A program made the translations under genes and the position numbers. 64,000 nt of DNA, taken from the NCBI RefSeq assembly GCF_047739745.1, contig NZ_JBLLVA010000022.1:1-64000 (forward strand), written 5' to 3'. Shown here in pieces: positions 1 to 6,885 of this stretch. Each line of letters begins with the position of its first letter. Within the stretch, counting starts at the first letter, position 1. The notes beneath the pieces were generated by a model. That model was not told the DNA's origin. It worked only from the letters and a program-made list of their open reading frames with translations, and ran no database searches. The stretch comes from Pseudaminobacter sp047739745. GTDB lineage: Bacteria; Pseudomonadota; Alphaproteobacteria; Rhizobiales; Rhizobiaceae.

Positions 1-111
1 TGTGGCAAAGACATGGGACGGAAAAGTTCATCTATCACACTTGACCACGGTCATAAGAGCTAGCGGCCCATGCGCGGGGAATGATTGCGGTCGTCGCGAG
101 TTTTCAATGGA

Positions 112-267
112 TCAGCGAAAGGTGGCGGGGGTATCGAGCACCGCCCGTTGACGGCGAGCATAAGCAGGGCCGGGACCGCGCATATAGTGGCGCTCGGGCC
201 GGTAGGTGGGGGCCACGAATTCACGGATCGCCGTGGCGTAGTTGGTGAGGTGTCTCCAGAGTGCCAT
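112..267 (-). CDS. small hypothetical protein (51 aa)
   Basis: A short reading frame from an ATG at 267 to a TGA at 112. Its product is basic (many Arg) with a tyrosine/proline-rich middle (EFVAPTYRPERHYMRGPGPAY). The third codon positions are mostly G or C, like the real genes nearby, and an in-frame stop lies just upstream of the ATG, so the start is fixed if the gene is real. A purine stretch (GAAGAAA) precedes it but there is no strong ribosome site. I do not recognise the family. It could also be a decayed gene end. The rest of 1-469 holds nothing else I can support. Confidence 0.35.
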   Translation of the reverse strand: MALWRHLTNYATAIREFVAPTYRPERHYMRGPGPAYARRQRAVLDTPATFR

Positions 268-469
268 TTTTCTTCAAATCCAGGTCCAATCGGGTGTCCC
301 TTCCGATATAGGCATCAATGTAGCGTACGGTCGTGAACACTGCGTAAACGCGATGTTAATCTCTGCCTGAAAATGCCGTGAATCATGGCTGGAAAGCGGA
401 GGATTGACGGCCTTTTGCCGGCGGCCTGCACATAGCCGCCGGCTGTAGCTTTCGCGCAACAGAATCAAG

Positions 470-1453
470 TCACGCGTTGCCGATCAGCACGCCCGCCGCC
501 AGCACCAGCGCACCGCCGAGCACCACTTGCAGCGAGGCGCGCAGCCAGGGCGTTTCCATGTAGCGGTTCTGGATGAAGACGATCGCCCAGAGCTCGACAA
601 AGACGACCGCAACCGCAATCGTCGTCGCCGTCCAGAAGTCGGCGATCAGATAGGGCAGGGCGTGGCCGAGCCCGCCGATGGCCGTCATGATGCCGGAGGC
701 GAGGCCGCGGATCACCGGCGAGCCGCGGCCGGAAAGCTTGCCGTCATCATGCACGGCTTCTGTGAAGCCCATGGAAATGCCGGCACCCACGGATGCCGAG
801 AGCCCGATCAGAAATGTCTGCCAGGTATCGTGCGTGGCGAAGGCGGCGGCAAATATCGGCGCCAGCGTCGAGACCGAACCGTCCATCAGCCCCGCCAGAC
901 CAGGCTGCACCATGGTCAGGATGAATTGCTTTCGCTCAGCCGCAGCCTCCTGTGAGCGGACGTCCTCGGGCGCATGCTTCATGCCGAGGCGTTGCGCGAG
1001 CGATTCATGCGACTTCTCGGCCGCAGCCAGATCGCCAAGCAGCTTGCGGGTGGAGGCATCCGCCGTGCGCTTGGCAGCCTCGATATAGAAGCGGTAGGCC
1101 TGTTCCTCCATCTGCTCGGCCTGCGCGCGCACCTTGTCGATGCCGAGCGGGCGCACCAGCCAGTCCGGCTTGCGGTCGTACCAGTCGCGCACATGCTCGC
1201 GGCGGATCAGCGGAATGCGTTCGCCGAAGCGCCGGCGATGAAGATCGATGAGTACCGCGCGATGCCCGTCCTCTTCTTCGGCCATTTCCTCAAACAGCCT
1301 GGCTGAATCCGGAAACTGCTCGGCCAGGCCATCGGCATAGGCACGGTAGATGCGGGCGTCGTCCTCTTCCGAGGAGATCGCCAGAGCGAGGATTTCCTGT
1401 TCCGTCAGGGAAGCGAAGGAGCGGCGGCCAAAGCCGAAAACGCGTGAAAGCAT
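470..1453 (-). CDS. mbfA: MbfA-like membrane-bound ferritin / iron exporter
   Basis: A 327-aa two-part protein. Residues about 15-160 form a rubrerythrin/ferritin-like four-helix domain with two E-x-x-H iron-ligand motifs (E61-H64 and E146-H149). Residues about 178-327 form a VIT1/CCC1-type membrane domain with about five hydrophobic segments. This fusion is the MbfA family of rhizobia and Agrobacterium, an inner-membrane protein that exports iron and protects against iron and peroxide stress. The start codon lies 13 bp downstream of a perfect Irr-box palindrome, which fits known Irr repression of mbfA under low iron. The gene stands alone, with the next gene on the same strand 80 bp upstream. 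No good Shine-Dalgarno is visible. The family call is firm; the physiological role is inferred. Confidence 0.9.
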   Translation of the reverse strand: MLSRVFGFGRRSFASLTEQEILALAISSEEDDARIYRAYADGLAEQFPDSARLFEEMAEEEDGHRAVLIDLHRRRFGERIPLIRREHVRDWYDRKPDWLVRPLGIDKVRAQAEQMEEQAYRFYIEAAKRTADASTRKLLGDLAAAEKSHESLAQRLGMKHAPEDVRSQEAAAERKQFILTMVQPGLAGLMDGSVSTLAPIFAAAFATHDTWQTFLIGLSASVGAGISMGFTEAVHDDGKLSGRGSPVIRGLASGIMTAIGGLGHALPYLIADFWTATTIAVAVVFVELWAIVFIQNRYMETPWLRASLQVVLGGALVLAAGVLIGNA

Positions 1454-1466
1454 GAAACAAATTCCA

Positions 1467-1485
1467 GTTTAGAATTATTCTAAAC
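1467..1485. promoter_or_regulatory. Irr box (iron control element, ICE) before mbfA
   Basis: Perfect 19-bp palindrome GTTTAGAATTATTCTAAAC: two 9-bp arms around a central T. It matches the TTTAGAA-N3-TTCTAAA pattern bound by Irr in Rhizobiales. It sits 13 bp before the mbfA start, where a bound protein would block transcription initiation or early elongation. An irr gene is present at 43046 in the same window. Confidence 0.85.
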
Positions 1486-1533
1486 TAGAGATGTTGAACG
1501 TTGATTTCAATACGCCCAACGTTCCGATGGTGC

Positions 1534-2673
1534 CTAATCCAGTGTGCGCCTGAACCGGAACAGTGCCGCCGCCGAGAATAGGGCGACGAAACCCAGCAGT
1601 GCCATCACCTCACCGGAAATCGCGGCAAAATCCGCTCCCTTAAGCATCACGGCACGGATGATACGGATGAAATGCGTCAGCGGAAAAATCTCGCCGAGCA
1701 CCTGCGCCCAATCCGGCATGCCGCGGTAGGGAAACATGAAGCCAGAGAGCATCAGCGAGGGCAGGAAGAAGAAGAATGTGAGCTGCATCGCCTGCATCTG
1801 CGTGCGCGCCATGGTGGAAATCGTATAGCCCAAAAGCACCAGCGACAGCACGAAGATCAGGATCGCCGAAAACAGGATCGGCATCGAGCCGACGAACGGT
1901 ACCGAAAACATCAGCGTCGCGGCGGCCAGCACCACCGCCACCTGCACGGCACCAACCACCAGGAATGGCAGCACCTTGCCAAGCATGATCTCCGTCGGGC
2001 TTGCCGGCATGGCAAGCAGGTTTTCCATGGTGCCACGCTCGGTCTCGCGGGTCAGCGCCATGGAGGTCATCATTACCATTGTCATCTGTAAAATGACGCC
2101 GAGCAGGCCGGGCACGATGTTGTATTGCGAGATGCCTTCCGGATTGTAGCGGCGATGAACCACGACCTGAAGCTGCCTGCCGGCTTCCTCCTTGGCTTCC
2201 GCCTGGCGGCCCTGTTCGCGAAGCAGCGCCTGCGCCGCCACAGTTCCGAGTGTCGATATGGCGCCGCTCGCCACGGCCGGATCGGTGGCATCGGCTTCGA
2301 TCAGGATTTGCGGGTGATCGCCCCGGTCGACGCGGCGGGCGAAATCGCTCGGGATCGTCACTGTAAACGCCACCGCGCCGGAGGCCATCAGTTCCTCCGC
2401 CTCCGCCGCACTTTGCACCACATGGTCGAACCGGTAGTAGCCCGTCATCTGCAGGGCGGAAACGACGGCGCGCGTATACTGGTCGTGGCTGGTCGAAACC
2501 AGCGCCGCCGGCAGGTCCTTGGGGTCGTTATTGATGGCGTAGCCGAACAGAACGAGCTGCATCAGCGGAACGCCGAGCATCATGGCGAAGGTGATGCGGT
2601 CGCGCCGCATCTGGATGAATTCCTTCATCAGCAGCGCGCCGAGCCGGGCGAAGGAAAACACCGCGCTTGTCAT
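1534..2673 (-). CDS. ABC transporter permease (ABC-2 type)
   Basis: 379 aa with the ABC-2 exporter layout: one N-terminal membrane segment (about 25-50), a large non-membrane domain (about 55-180), then five or six hydrophobic segments to residue 375. This is the fold of the YhhJ/YbhS/YbhR permeases, which pair with a cytoplasmic ATPase and a HlyD-type adaptor. The start overlaps the stop of the upstream ATPase gene by 4 bp (ATGA), so the two are translationally coupled. It is the last gene of a TetR-HlyD-ATPase-permease operon. E. coli ybhFSR has two permease genes where this operon has one, so a homodimer is likely. The substrate is unknown; drugs or lipophilic compounds are typical for the family. 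Confidence 0.87.
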   Translation of the reverse strand: MTSAVFSFARLGALLMKEFIQMRRDRITFAMMLGVPLMQLVLFGYAINNDPKDLPAALVSTSHDQYTRAVVSALQMTGYYRFDHVVQSAAEAEELMASGAVAFTVTIPSDFARRVDRGDHPQILIEADATDPAVASGAISTLGTVAAQALLREQGRQAEAKEEAGRQLQVVVHRRYNPEGISQYNIVPGLLGVILQMTMVMMTSMALTRETERGTMENLLAMPASPTEIMLGKVLPFLVVGAVQVAVVLAAATLMFSVPFVGSMPILFSAILIFVLSLVLLGYTISTMARTQMQAMQLTFFFFLPSLMLSGFMFPYRGMPDWAQVLGEIFPLTHFIRIIRAVMLKGADFAAISGEVMALLGFVALFSAAALFRFRRTLD

Positions 2674-3587
2674 GCCATATTGTCCTTCGACCTAGCCATG
2701 AACTGGATGAATACGTCCTCCAGGCTGGTTTCGCCGGGCTCCACGCGCGTTCCTTCGCGCTGGGCGATCGCCTTCAGCGTCGCTTCCAGCAGCGCGCGGT
2801 CGGAGCCGACGACATGCAGGGTGGTGCCGAACGGCGCCACCTGTTCGACGCCGGGCTTACCTTCGAGCGCTGCCGCCACCTCGTTCAGCTTCGGACCGGC
2901 CACTACGAATGTGGTCAGCCCGGCATTGGCGATCACCTCGTCGACCGTGCCGCTCGCCAGCATCTTGCCATAGGAGATGTAGCTGATGCGGTGGCAGCGC
3001 TCGGCCTCGTCCATGTAGTGCGTGGAAACGAGCACGGTCAGCCCGTCGCGTGCCAGCCGGTGGATCTCATCCCAGAACTCGCGCCGCGCCTTCGGGTCGA
3101 CGCCTGCCGTCGGCTCGTCGAGCAGAAGCAGGCGGGGCTTGTGCATGATGCAGGCGGCAAGCGCCAGCCGCTGCTTCCAGCCGCCCGAAAGCGTGCCGGC
3201 AAGCTGATGCCGTCGCGAACTTAGCCCAAGTTCTTCGAGGGTTCGGCCGACATGTTCCTCAACGGGCCTCAATTGATAGAGCCGCGCCACGAATTCGAGA
3301 TTCTCGGCGATGGTCAGATCCTCGTAGAACGAGAATTTCTGGGTCATGTAGCCGACTTCGCGCTTGATCTTCAGCGTCTCGGTGCGGAGATCGTAGCCCA
3401 GCACCCGGCCTCCGCCTTCGTCGGGTGTCAGCAGGCCGCACATGATGCGGATCGTCGTCGTCTTGCCGGAGCCGTTCGGCCCGAGGAAGCCGACGATCTC
3501 GCCTTCGGCGACACTCATCGTCACGTGGTCGACAACCGTCTTGGTGCCGAACCGCTTTACCAGACCGCTGACTTCGATGGCGTTCAT
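2670..3587 (-). CDS. ABC transporter ATP-binding protein
   Basis: 305-aa single nucleotide-binding domain. The Walker A motif GPNGSGKTT is at 36-44, the signature LSGGWKQR at 133-140, and Walker B LLLLDEP at 153-159, followed by the switch-like STHYMDEAERC region. The C-terminal 80 residues are the extension typical of CcmA/YadG/DrrA-type ATPases that partner ABC-2 permeases. It energises export by the permease encoded next, which overlaps its stop codon. It is separated from the upstream HlyD gene by 129 bp that contain short repeats, so transcription may be partly uncoupled there. Confidence 0.9.
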   Translation of the reverse strand: MNAIEVSGLVKRFGTKTVVDHVTMSVAEGEIVGFLGPNGSGKTTTIRIMCGLLTPDEGGGRVLGYDLRTETLKIKREVGYMTQKFSFYEDLTIAENLEFVARLYQLRPVEEHVGRTLEELGLSSRRHQLAGTLSGGWKQRLALAACIMHKPRLLLLDEPTAGVDPKARREFWDEIHRLARDGLTVLVSTHYMDEAERCHRISYISYGKMLASGTVDEVIANAGLTTFVVAGPKLNEVAAALEGKPGVEQVAPFGTTLHVVGSDRALLEATLKAIAQREGTRVEPGETSLEDVFIQFMARSKDNMA

Positions 3588-3608
3588 GGCGCGCCGCTCT
3601 TGGCTGGA

Positions 3609-3725
3609 GAGCGAGTGGCGAATAGCGAATAGGGAATAGAATGTTGCGTGTTTGACATTGCCGGACCAATCGAGTTCTTCGCTACTCGCTACTCGCTACT
3701 CGCTACTCGCTACTCGCTACTCGCT
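3609..3725. repeat. short tandem repeats (7-bp unit TCGCTAC x6)
   Basis: From 3679 to 3720 the heptamer TCGCTAC is repeated six times without error, followed by a partial unit to 3725. The array begins inside the last codons of the HlyD gene: read leftward, its stop TAG at 3717-3719 lies in the first unit, so changes in copy number would fall after the stop. A second, imperfect run with GCGAATAG units lies at about 3609-3636. Slipped-strand copy-number variation is expected. No role is known to me. Confidence 0.85.
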
Positions 3726-4664
3726 CTCCAATCGCACATCCACGATCTGCCCCGGCTGCAACGGCGTGGCGTCGCCCTCCGGCCGCGCTTCGACGAGGTA
3801 GACCAGCTTCTGGCGTGTCTCGAGCGAATAGATGACCGGTGGCGTGAACTCCGGGTCGGGCGATACGTAGCTCACACGTGCCCGCAAGCCGTCGCGGCAG
3901 CCGTCACAGCGCACCGAAAGCATCGAGCCGACCTTGATTGTCGAGAATTGTGCCTCGGGCACGAACACCTTCAGCTTGACCGCACCGTCGGGCAGCATGG
4001 AGATCACCGGGGAGGAGGGGCCGGCAACGTCGCCGGGATTGCGGATCACGTCGCTGATGCGGCCGGCAGCCGGCGCCTGGATGGTGCGCTGGGAAAGTCG
4101 CCAGCGCGCCTGTTCGAGCTCGGCCTCGGCTCCTTTCACCTGCTGTTCGGCCGCCTTGATCGTTTCGGCGCGCGCGGGCAGGCCGGCCACCGCCAGATTG
4201 GCCTCGCTCTGGCCGATCTCGGCCCTGGCGACCTCGACGGAGGTGGAAGCTTCGTCGAACTGCGCCTGGGTGGCGATGCCGCGCTTGAAGAGGTCGGTGA
4301 CGCGCGAAAGCACGCGCTCGGCCTCCTCGGCCTTTGCCTTGGCTGAACGCACCGCAGCTTCAAGCACGGCAATCTCTTCCGGGCGTTTGCCGATCTTGAG
4401 GTCCGCCAATTGCGCATTGGCTTGCGCCAGGCTCGCTTCGGCCCGTGCCACCGCGATCCGCGCATCGGCATTCTCCAGCATGCCGATTTCCTGTCCGGCC
4501 GCGACCTGATCGCCGCGCCTGACGGCGATCGACTGCACCTGCGCCACCTCGATCGGCGCCAGAAGCACATAGTCGCCCTCCACATAGCCGACAGCTAGCG
4601 GCTCCTGCGCCAGACAGGACGAGAACAGCGAGGCCATCAGGGGCAGGGCGCATAGAAGGCTCAT
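3717..4664 (-). CDS. HlyD-family periplasmic adaptor, probable lipoprotein
   Basis: 315 aa from the chosen ATG at 4664, which overlaps the TetR stop (ATGA). A longer reading frame upstream has no support. The N-terminus is a signal peptide ending in LFSSC, an acceptable although not ideal lipobox, so the protein is probably lipid-anchored. Then come a biotinyl-lipoyl-like half, a long alpha-helical hairpin (about 65-195, rich in Ala/Glu/Gln heptads), the second lipoyl half and a beta-barrel. It resembles YbhG of E. coli, the adaptor linking an ABC-2 exporter to an outer-membrane channel. No outer-membrane channel gene is nearby. The stop codon lies inside a heptamer repeat array. Confidence 0.82.
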   Translation of the reverse strand: MSLLCALPLMASLFSSCLAQEPLAVGYVEGDYVLLAPIEVAQVQSIAVRRGDQVAAGQEIGMLENADARIAVARAEASLAQANAQLADLKIGKRPEEIAVLEAAVRSAKAKAEEAERVLSRVTDLFKRGIATQAQFDEASTSVEVARAEIGQSEANLAVAGLPARAETIKAAEQQVKGAEAELEQARWRLSQRTIQAPAAGRISDVIRNPGDVAGPSSPVISMLPDGAVKLKVFVPEAQFSTIKVGSMLSVRCDGCRDGLRARVSYVSPDPEFTPPVIYSLETRQKLVYLVEARPEGDATPLQPGQIVDVRLESE

Positions 4665-5359
4665 GGCGTTCGGCCTTTCCGGGCAGTCAGGATCGCATCC
4701 AGATTGCTTTTGGCGACCGCAACCACCTGCGAGGCTTCCGACCGGCCGATATCGCTCCAACCCATGCGGCGCATGACAGCCTCGCGGCCGATGCGGAAAT
4801 AGACGACCTGGCCAATCAGGGTGAAAATGACGAGCTTGGTTTCGTCGCTCTCAGCCGGCTCGCCGGTCGCCGCTTCCCAGATGGCGCAAAGCCGCCGGTG
4901 CGTCGGCTCGAACACGCCGTCATAGATCCGGTCGAGGGCGGTGGTCGGCTGCGAAAGTTCACGCAGGACGAATTGGACGATTTCGCCGGCTTCCGGCCGC
5001 GCGACGATGAAACCCATCATCGCCTCGAGAACGTTCGACAGCTGTGCCTCGGCCGTATGCCGATCCGGCTGCTGCCCGCCGCGGATTTGCAACTTGCCGA
5101 GTGCCGTGCCGGCAATGTCGCCGATCGTCTTGACGATATAGTCGGCGACGGCGGTCCGCAGCCCTTCCTTGCCGCCGAAATGATAGGCGATGGAGCCGAT
5201 ATTGGCGTTGGCGCGCGCGGCAATCTCGCGTGTGGAGGTGCCGTCGAAGCCCTTCGCTCCAAACAGCGACAAGGCTGCATGAACCAGGGCCGCACGGGTC
5301 TGGTCGGCTGAGGGAGAGGGTGGCTGGCGCGCTGGCGTCGATTTCTTTCGTTCGGACAT
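4661..5359 (-). CDS. TetR-family regulator, CecR/YbiH-like
   Basis: 232 aa. The N-terminal helix-turn-helix is at about 20-70 (DGTSTREIAARANANIGSI then YHFGGKEGL, the classic TetR recognition region). The C-terminal domain is the DUF1956 type found in E. coli CecR (YbiH). CecR controls a ybhGFSR export operon, and here the same order follows: HlyD, ATPase, permease. An upstream in-frame ATG at 5401 exists, but the start at 5359 is preferred because a perfect inverted repeat (5369-5390), the likely autoregulatory operator, would otherwise be coding. The ligand is unknown. Confidence 0.85.
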   Translation of the reverse strand: MSERKKSTPARQPPSPSADQTRAALVHAALSLFGAKGFDGTSTREIAARANANIGSIAYHFGGKEGLRTAVADYIVKTIGDIAGTALGKLQIRGGQQPDRHTAEAQLSNVLEAMMGFIVARPEAGEIVQFVLRELSQPTTALDRIYDGVFEPTHRRLCAIWEAATGEPAESDETKLVIFTLIGQVVYFRIGREAVMRRMGWSDIGRSEASQVVAVAKSNLDAILTARKGRTP

Positions 5360-5368
5360 GCTCAAGAA

Positions 5369-5390
5369 TTTAATCAATCGAATGATTAAA
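5369..5390. promoter_or_regulatory. probable TetR operator
   Basis: Inverted repeat with arms TTTAATCA (5369-5376) and TGATTAAA (5383-5390) separated by ATCGAA. The AT-rich arms stand out in this GC-rich DNA. The site lies 10 bp upstream of the TetR start codon, the usual place for an autoregulatory TetR operator. The AT-rich palindrome may overlap the operon promoter. Confidence 0.65.
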
Positions 5391-5439
5391 GTCAACTGCA
5401 TCTTGCTCAGCGGGTTTGGGTAGGCTTTAGTCTCGTTTT

Positions 5440-5913
5440 ATGGCCAAGGAGATCGAGCGCAAATTTGTGGTGGACGGAGCGGGTTGGCGCGACCTTACCG
5501 AGCGCGCCATCCCAATGCGGCAGTTCTATCTGGCCGCCGCGCCCGACCGGTCGGTGCGCATACGCGTCATCGGCGGTGTAACTGCGGTGCTGACCCTGAA
5601 ATTTGGTCGTCGTGCGCGCGAACGTGACGAGTTCGAATATGCGATCCCGCTGGAGGAGGCGCGGGAGATGGAGGCTTTCGCCGTTGGCCATGTGATCGAG
5701 AAGACGCGCTACCACGTCCGCCACGATGGCTTCCTCTTCGAGGTCGATGTCTTTGCCGGCGAGCTGGCCGGTCTCGTCCTGGCCGAACTGGAAACGCCGG
5801 ACGAGATGCCCGACGCCACGCTGCCAGCCTGGCTCGGACGTGAAGTCACCGACGAGGCTGCCTACTCCAACGCCGTGCTGGCGCTTCGCGGCCGGCCGGC
5901 GGAGCCGTCATGA
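5440..5913 (+). CDS. CYTH-domain protein (inorganic triphosphatase-like)
   Basis: 157 aa. It starts with the E-I-E-R-K signature at residues 4-8 (E-x-E-x-K of the CYTH tunnel fold), followed by alternating charged strands (SVRIRVIG, LTLKFG, RERDEFEYAIPLEEA) whose Arg, Lys and Glu line the triphosphate tunnel. The family hydrolyses triphosphates such as PPPi or thiamine triphosphate with Mg2+. Short single-domain members like this one (compare YgiF, which also has a CHAD domain) are common and usually uncharacterised. It starts 80 bp from, and divergent to, the TetR gene. The ORF that follows overlaps its stop by 3 bp. Confidence 0.85.
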   Translation: MAKEIERKFVVDGAGWRDLTERAIPMRQFYLAAAPDRSVRIRVIGGVTAVLTLKFGRRARERDEFEYAIPLEEAREMEAFAVGHVIEKTRYHVRHDGFLFEVDVFAGELAGLVLAELETPDEMPDATLPAWLGREVTDEAAYSNAVLALRGRPAEPS

Positions 5914-6026
5914 CGACAGCGGCCGATACCCTCCTTGACCGGCTCGGCTGCTGGCTCGCCGATCGCCTTCAGCGAGAATCCTTAGGCTACGAGCCTTATA
6001 TCGCGTCGATTCGCAGACGTGCATGA
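5910..6026 (+). pseudogene. 38-aa ORF, possible remnant of a permuted papain-like (YiiX/NlpC-like) gene
   Basis: An ATG overlaps the CYTH stop codon (ATGA), the arrangement of a coupled downstream gene, but the frame closes after 38 residues at a TGA (6024-6026). The peptide contains LLDRLGCWLADRL and GYEPYI, which recall the first part of YiiX-type permuted papain-like proteins from memory. The convergent PAP2 gene ends at the next base. I interpret it as the 5' end of a gene cut off by a deletion, but a genuine small protein is possible. Confidence 0.35.
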
Positions 6027-6749
6027 TCACGCATCATCATTCGACTTGCCTTCATTGGAGCCCCGCCGCAGCACCCAACGCGCGATGAGCCAGCACAGCA
6101 TCGCCCAGGCTGCGCCTGCACACCATCCGGCCAGCACGTCGGTCGGCCAGTGGACGCCGAGATAGATGCGGCTCAGGCCGATGAGAAAGGTCAGGAGAAC
6201 GGCGATGCAGATCACATAAATCCTGGAGGCCCGGTCGGGCATGATGCGCGCCAATAGCGAACCGAGCGTCAGGTATGTCACCGCCGAAAGCATGGCATGG
6301 CCGCTTGGAAAGCTGAGCGTATGCACATCGGCCAGATGCGAGACCAGATCGGGGCGCGGGCGGTCGACACCGAGTTTCAGGAGGCTGCTCAAAACCTGTC
6401 CGCCGGCCACCGCAGCGAACACGAAGAGCGCGGCGCGCGGCTTGCGTGCGACCAGCAGGTACAGGATGGAAGCAGCCGTGAGGAAGGTCAGGATCGCCGT
6501 GCCGCCAAGGCCGGTGATGTCGCGAACCACGCCCTCCATCCAGAACGGCCCGATCGGCGTGGCCGGATCGCCGGGTGTGCGGAAGGCAAGCAGGATGGCA
6601 GTGTCGAAGCCGTGAGGCGAGGCGTCGCGGGCGACTTCCATGAGTTCGACGAAACCCCACAGCCCGCCGGCCACGATCAGCCACGCCACCAATACCTTGA
6701 ATTCGATTCTGCCACGAAGGGCGGCCAGCAGGTTTCGCATCACATCCAC
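6027..6749 (-). CDS. PAP2-family phosphatase (membrane)
   Basis: 240 aa with about six membrane segments. The three phosphatase motifs of the PAP2 superfamily are present in order: KLGVDRPRP (K-x6-RP), PSGHAM (PSGH, catalytic His) and SRIYLGVHWPTDVLAG (SR-x5-H-x3-D). Such enzymes remove phosphate from membrane lipids such as phosphatidate or undecaprenyl pyrophosphate on the outer face of the inner membrane. The gene is divergent from phoX, and the shared 136-bp region contains a Pho box, so phosphate control of both genes is possible. The exact substrate cannot be read from the sequence. Confidence 0.88.
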   Translation of the reverse strand: MDVMRNLLAALRGRIEFKVLVAWLIVAGGLWGFVELMEVARDASPHGFDTAILLAFRTPGDPATPIGPFWMEGVVRDITGLGGTAILTFLTAASILYLLVARKPRAALFVFAAVAGGQVLSSLLKLGVDRPRPDLVSHLADVHTLSFPSGHAMLSAVTYLTLGSLLARIMPDRASRIYVICIAVLLTFLIGLSRIYLGVHWPTDVLAGWCAGAAWAMLCWLIARWVLRRGSNEGKSNDDA

Positions 6750-6811
6750 TCAATAGCAGCGCGTCCACGGCGCGCAACGGTGCCGGTGTGCAAATGATAC
6801 GTTGTCCCGCC

Positions 6812-6829
6812 CTGTCATCTTGCTGTTAC
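6812..6829 (+). promoter_or_regulatory. Pho box before phoX
   Basis: CTGTCATCTTGCTGTTAC: a perfect first PhoB half-site CTGTCAT, a 4-bp spacer and a second half-site CTGTTAC with two mismatches, giving the 11-bp periodicity of a Pho box. It lies 56 bp upstream of the phoX start and in the region shared with the divergent PAP2 gene. Confidence 0.7.
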
Positions 6830-6885
6830 GTCCCGGCGATAGCGGTGCGCCGTCTCAAGCCATCGACGAAGCCAGAGGAAAATCG

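Noticed and set aside
3679..3720. Tandem repeats as a CRISPR array
   Set aside because: The 7-bp units are directly joined with no spacers; no cas gene is present.
4665..4760. Longer start for the HlyD adaptor
   Set aside because: The extra 32 residues overlap TetR, lack a ribosome site and would hide the signal peptide; the ATGA overlap at 4664 is preferred.
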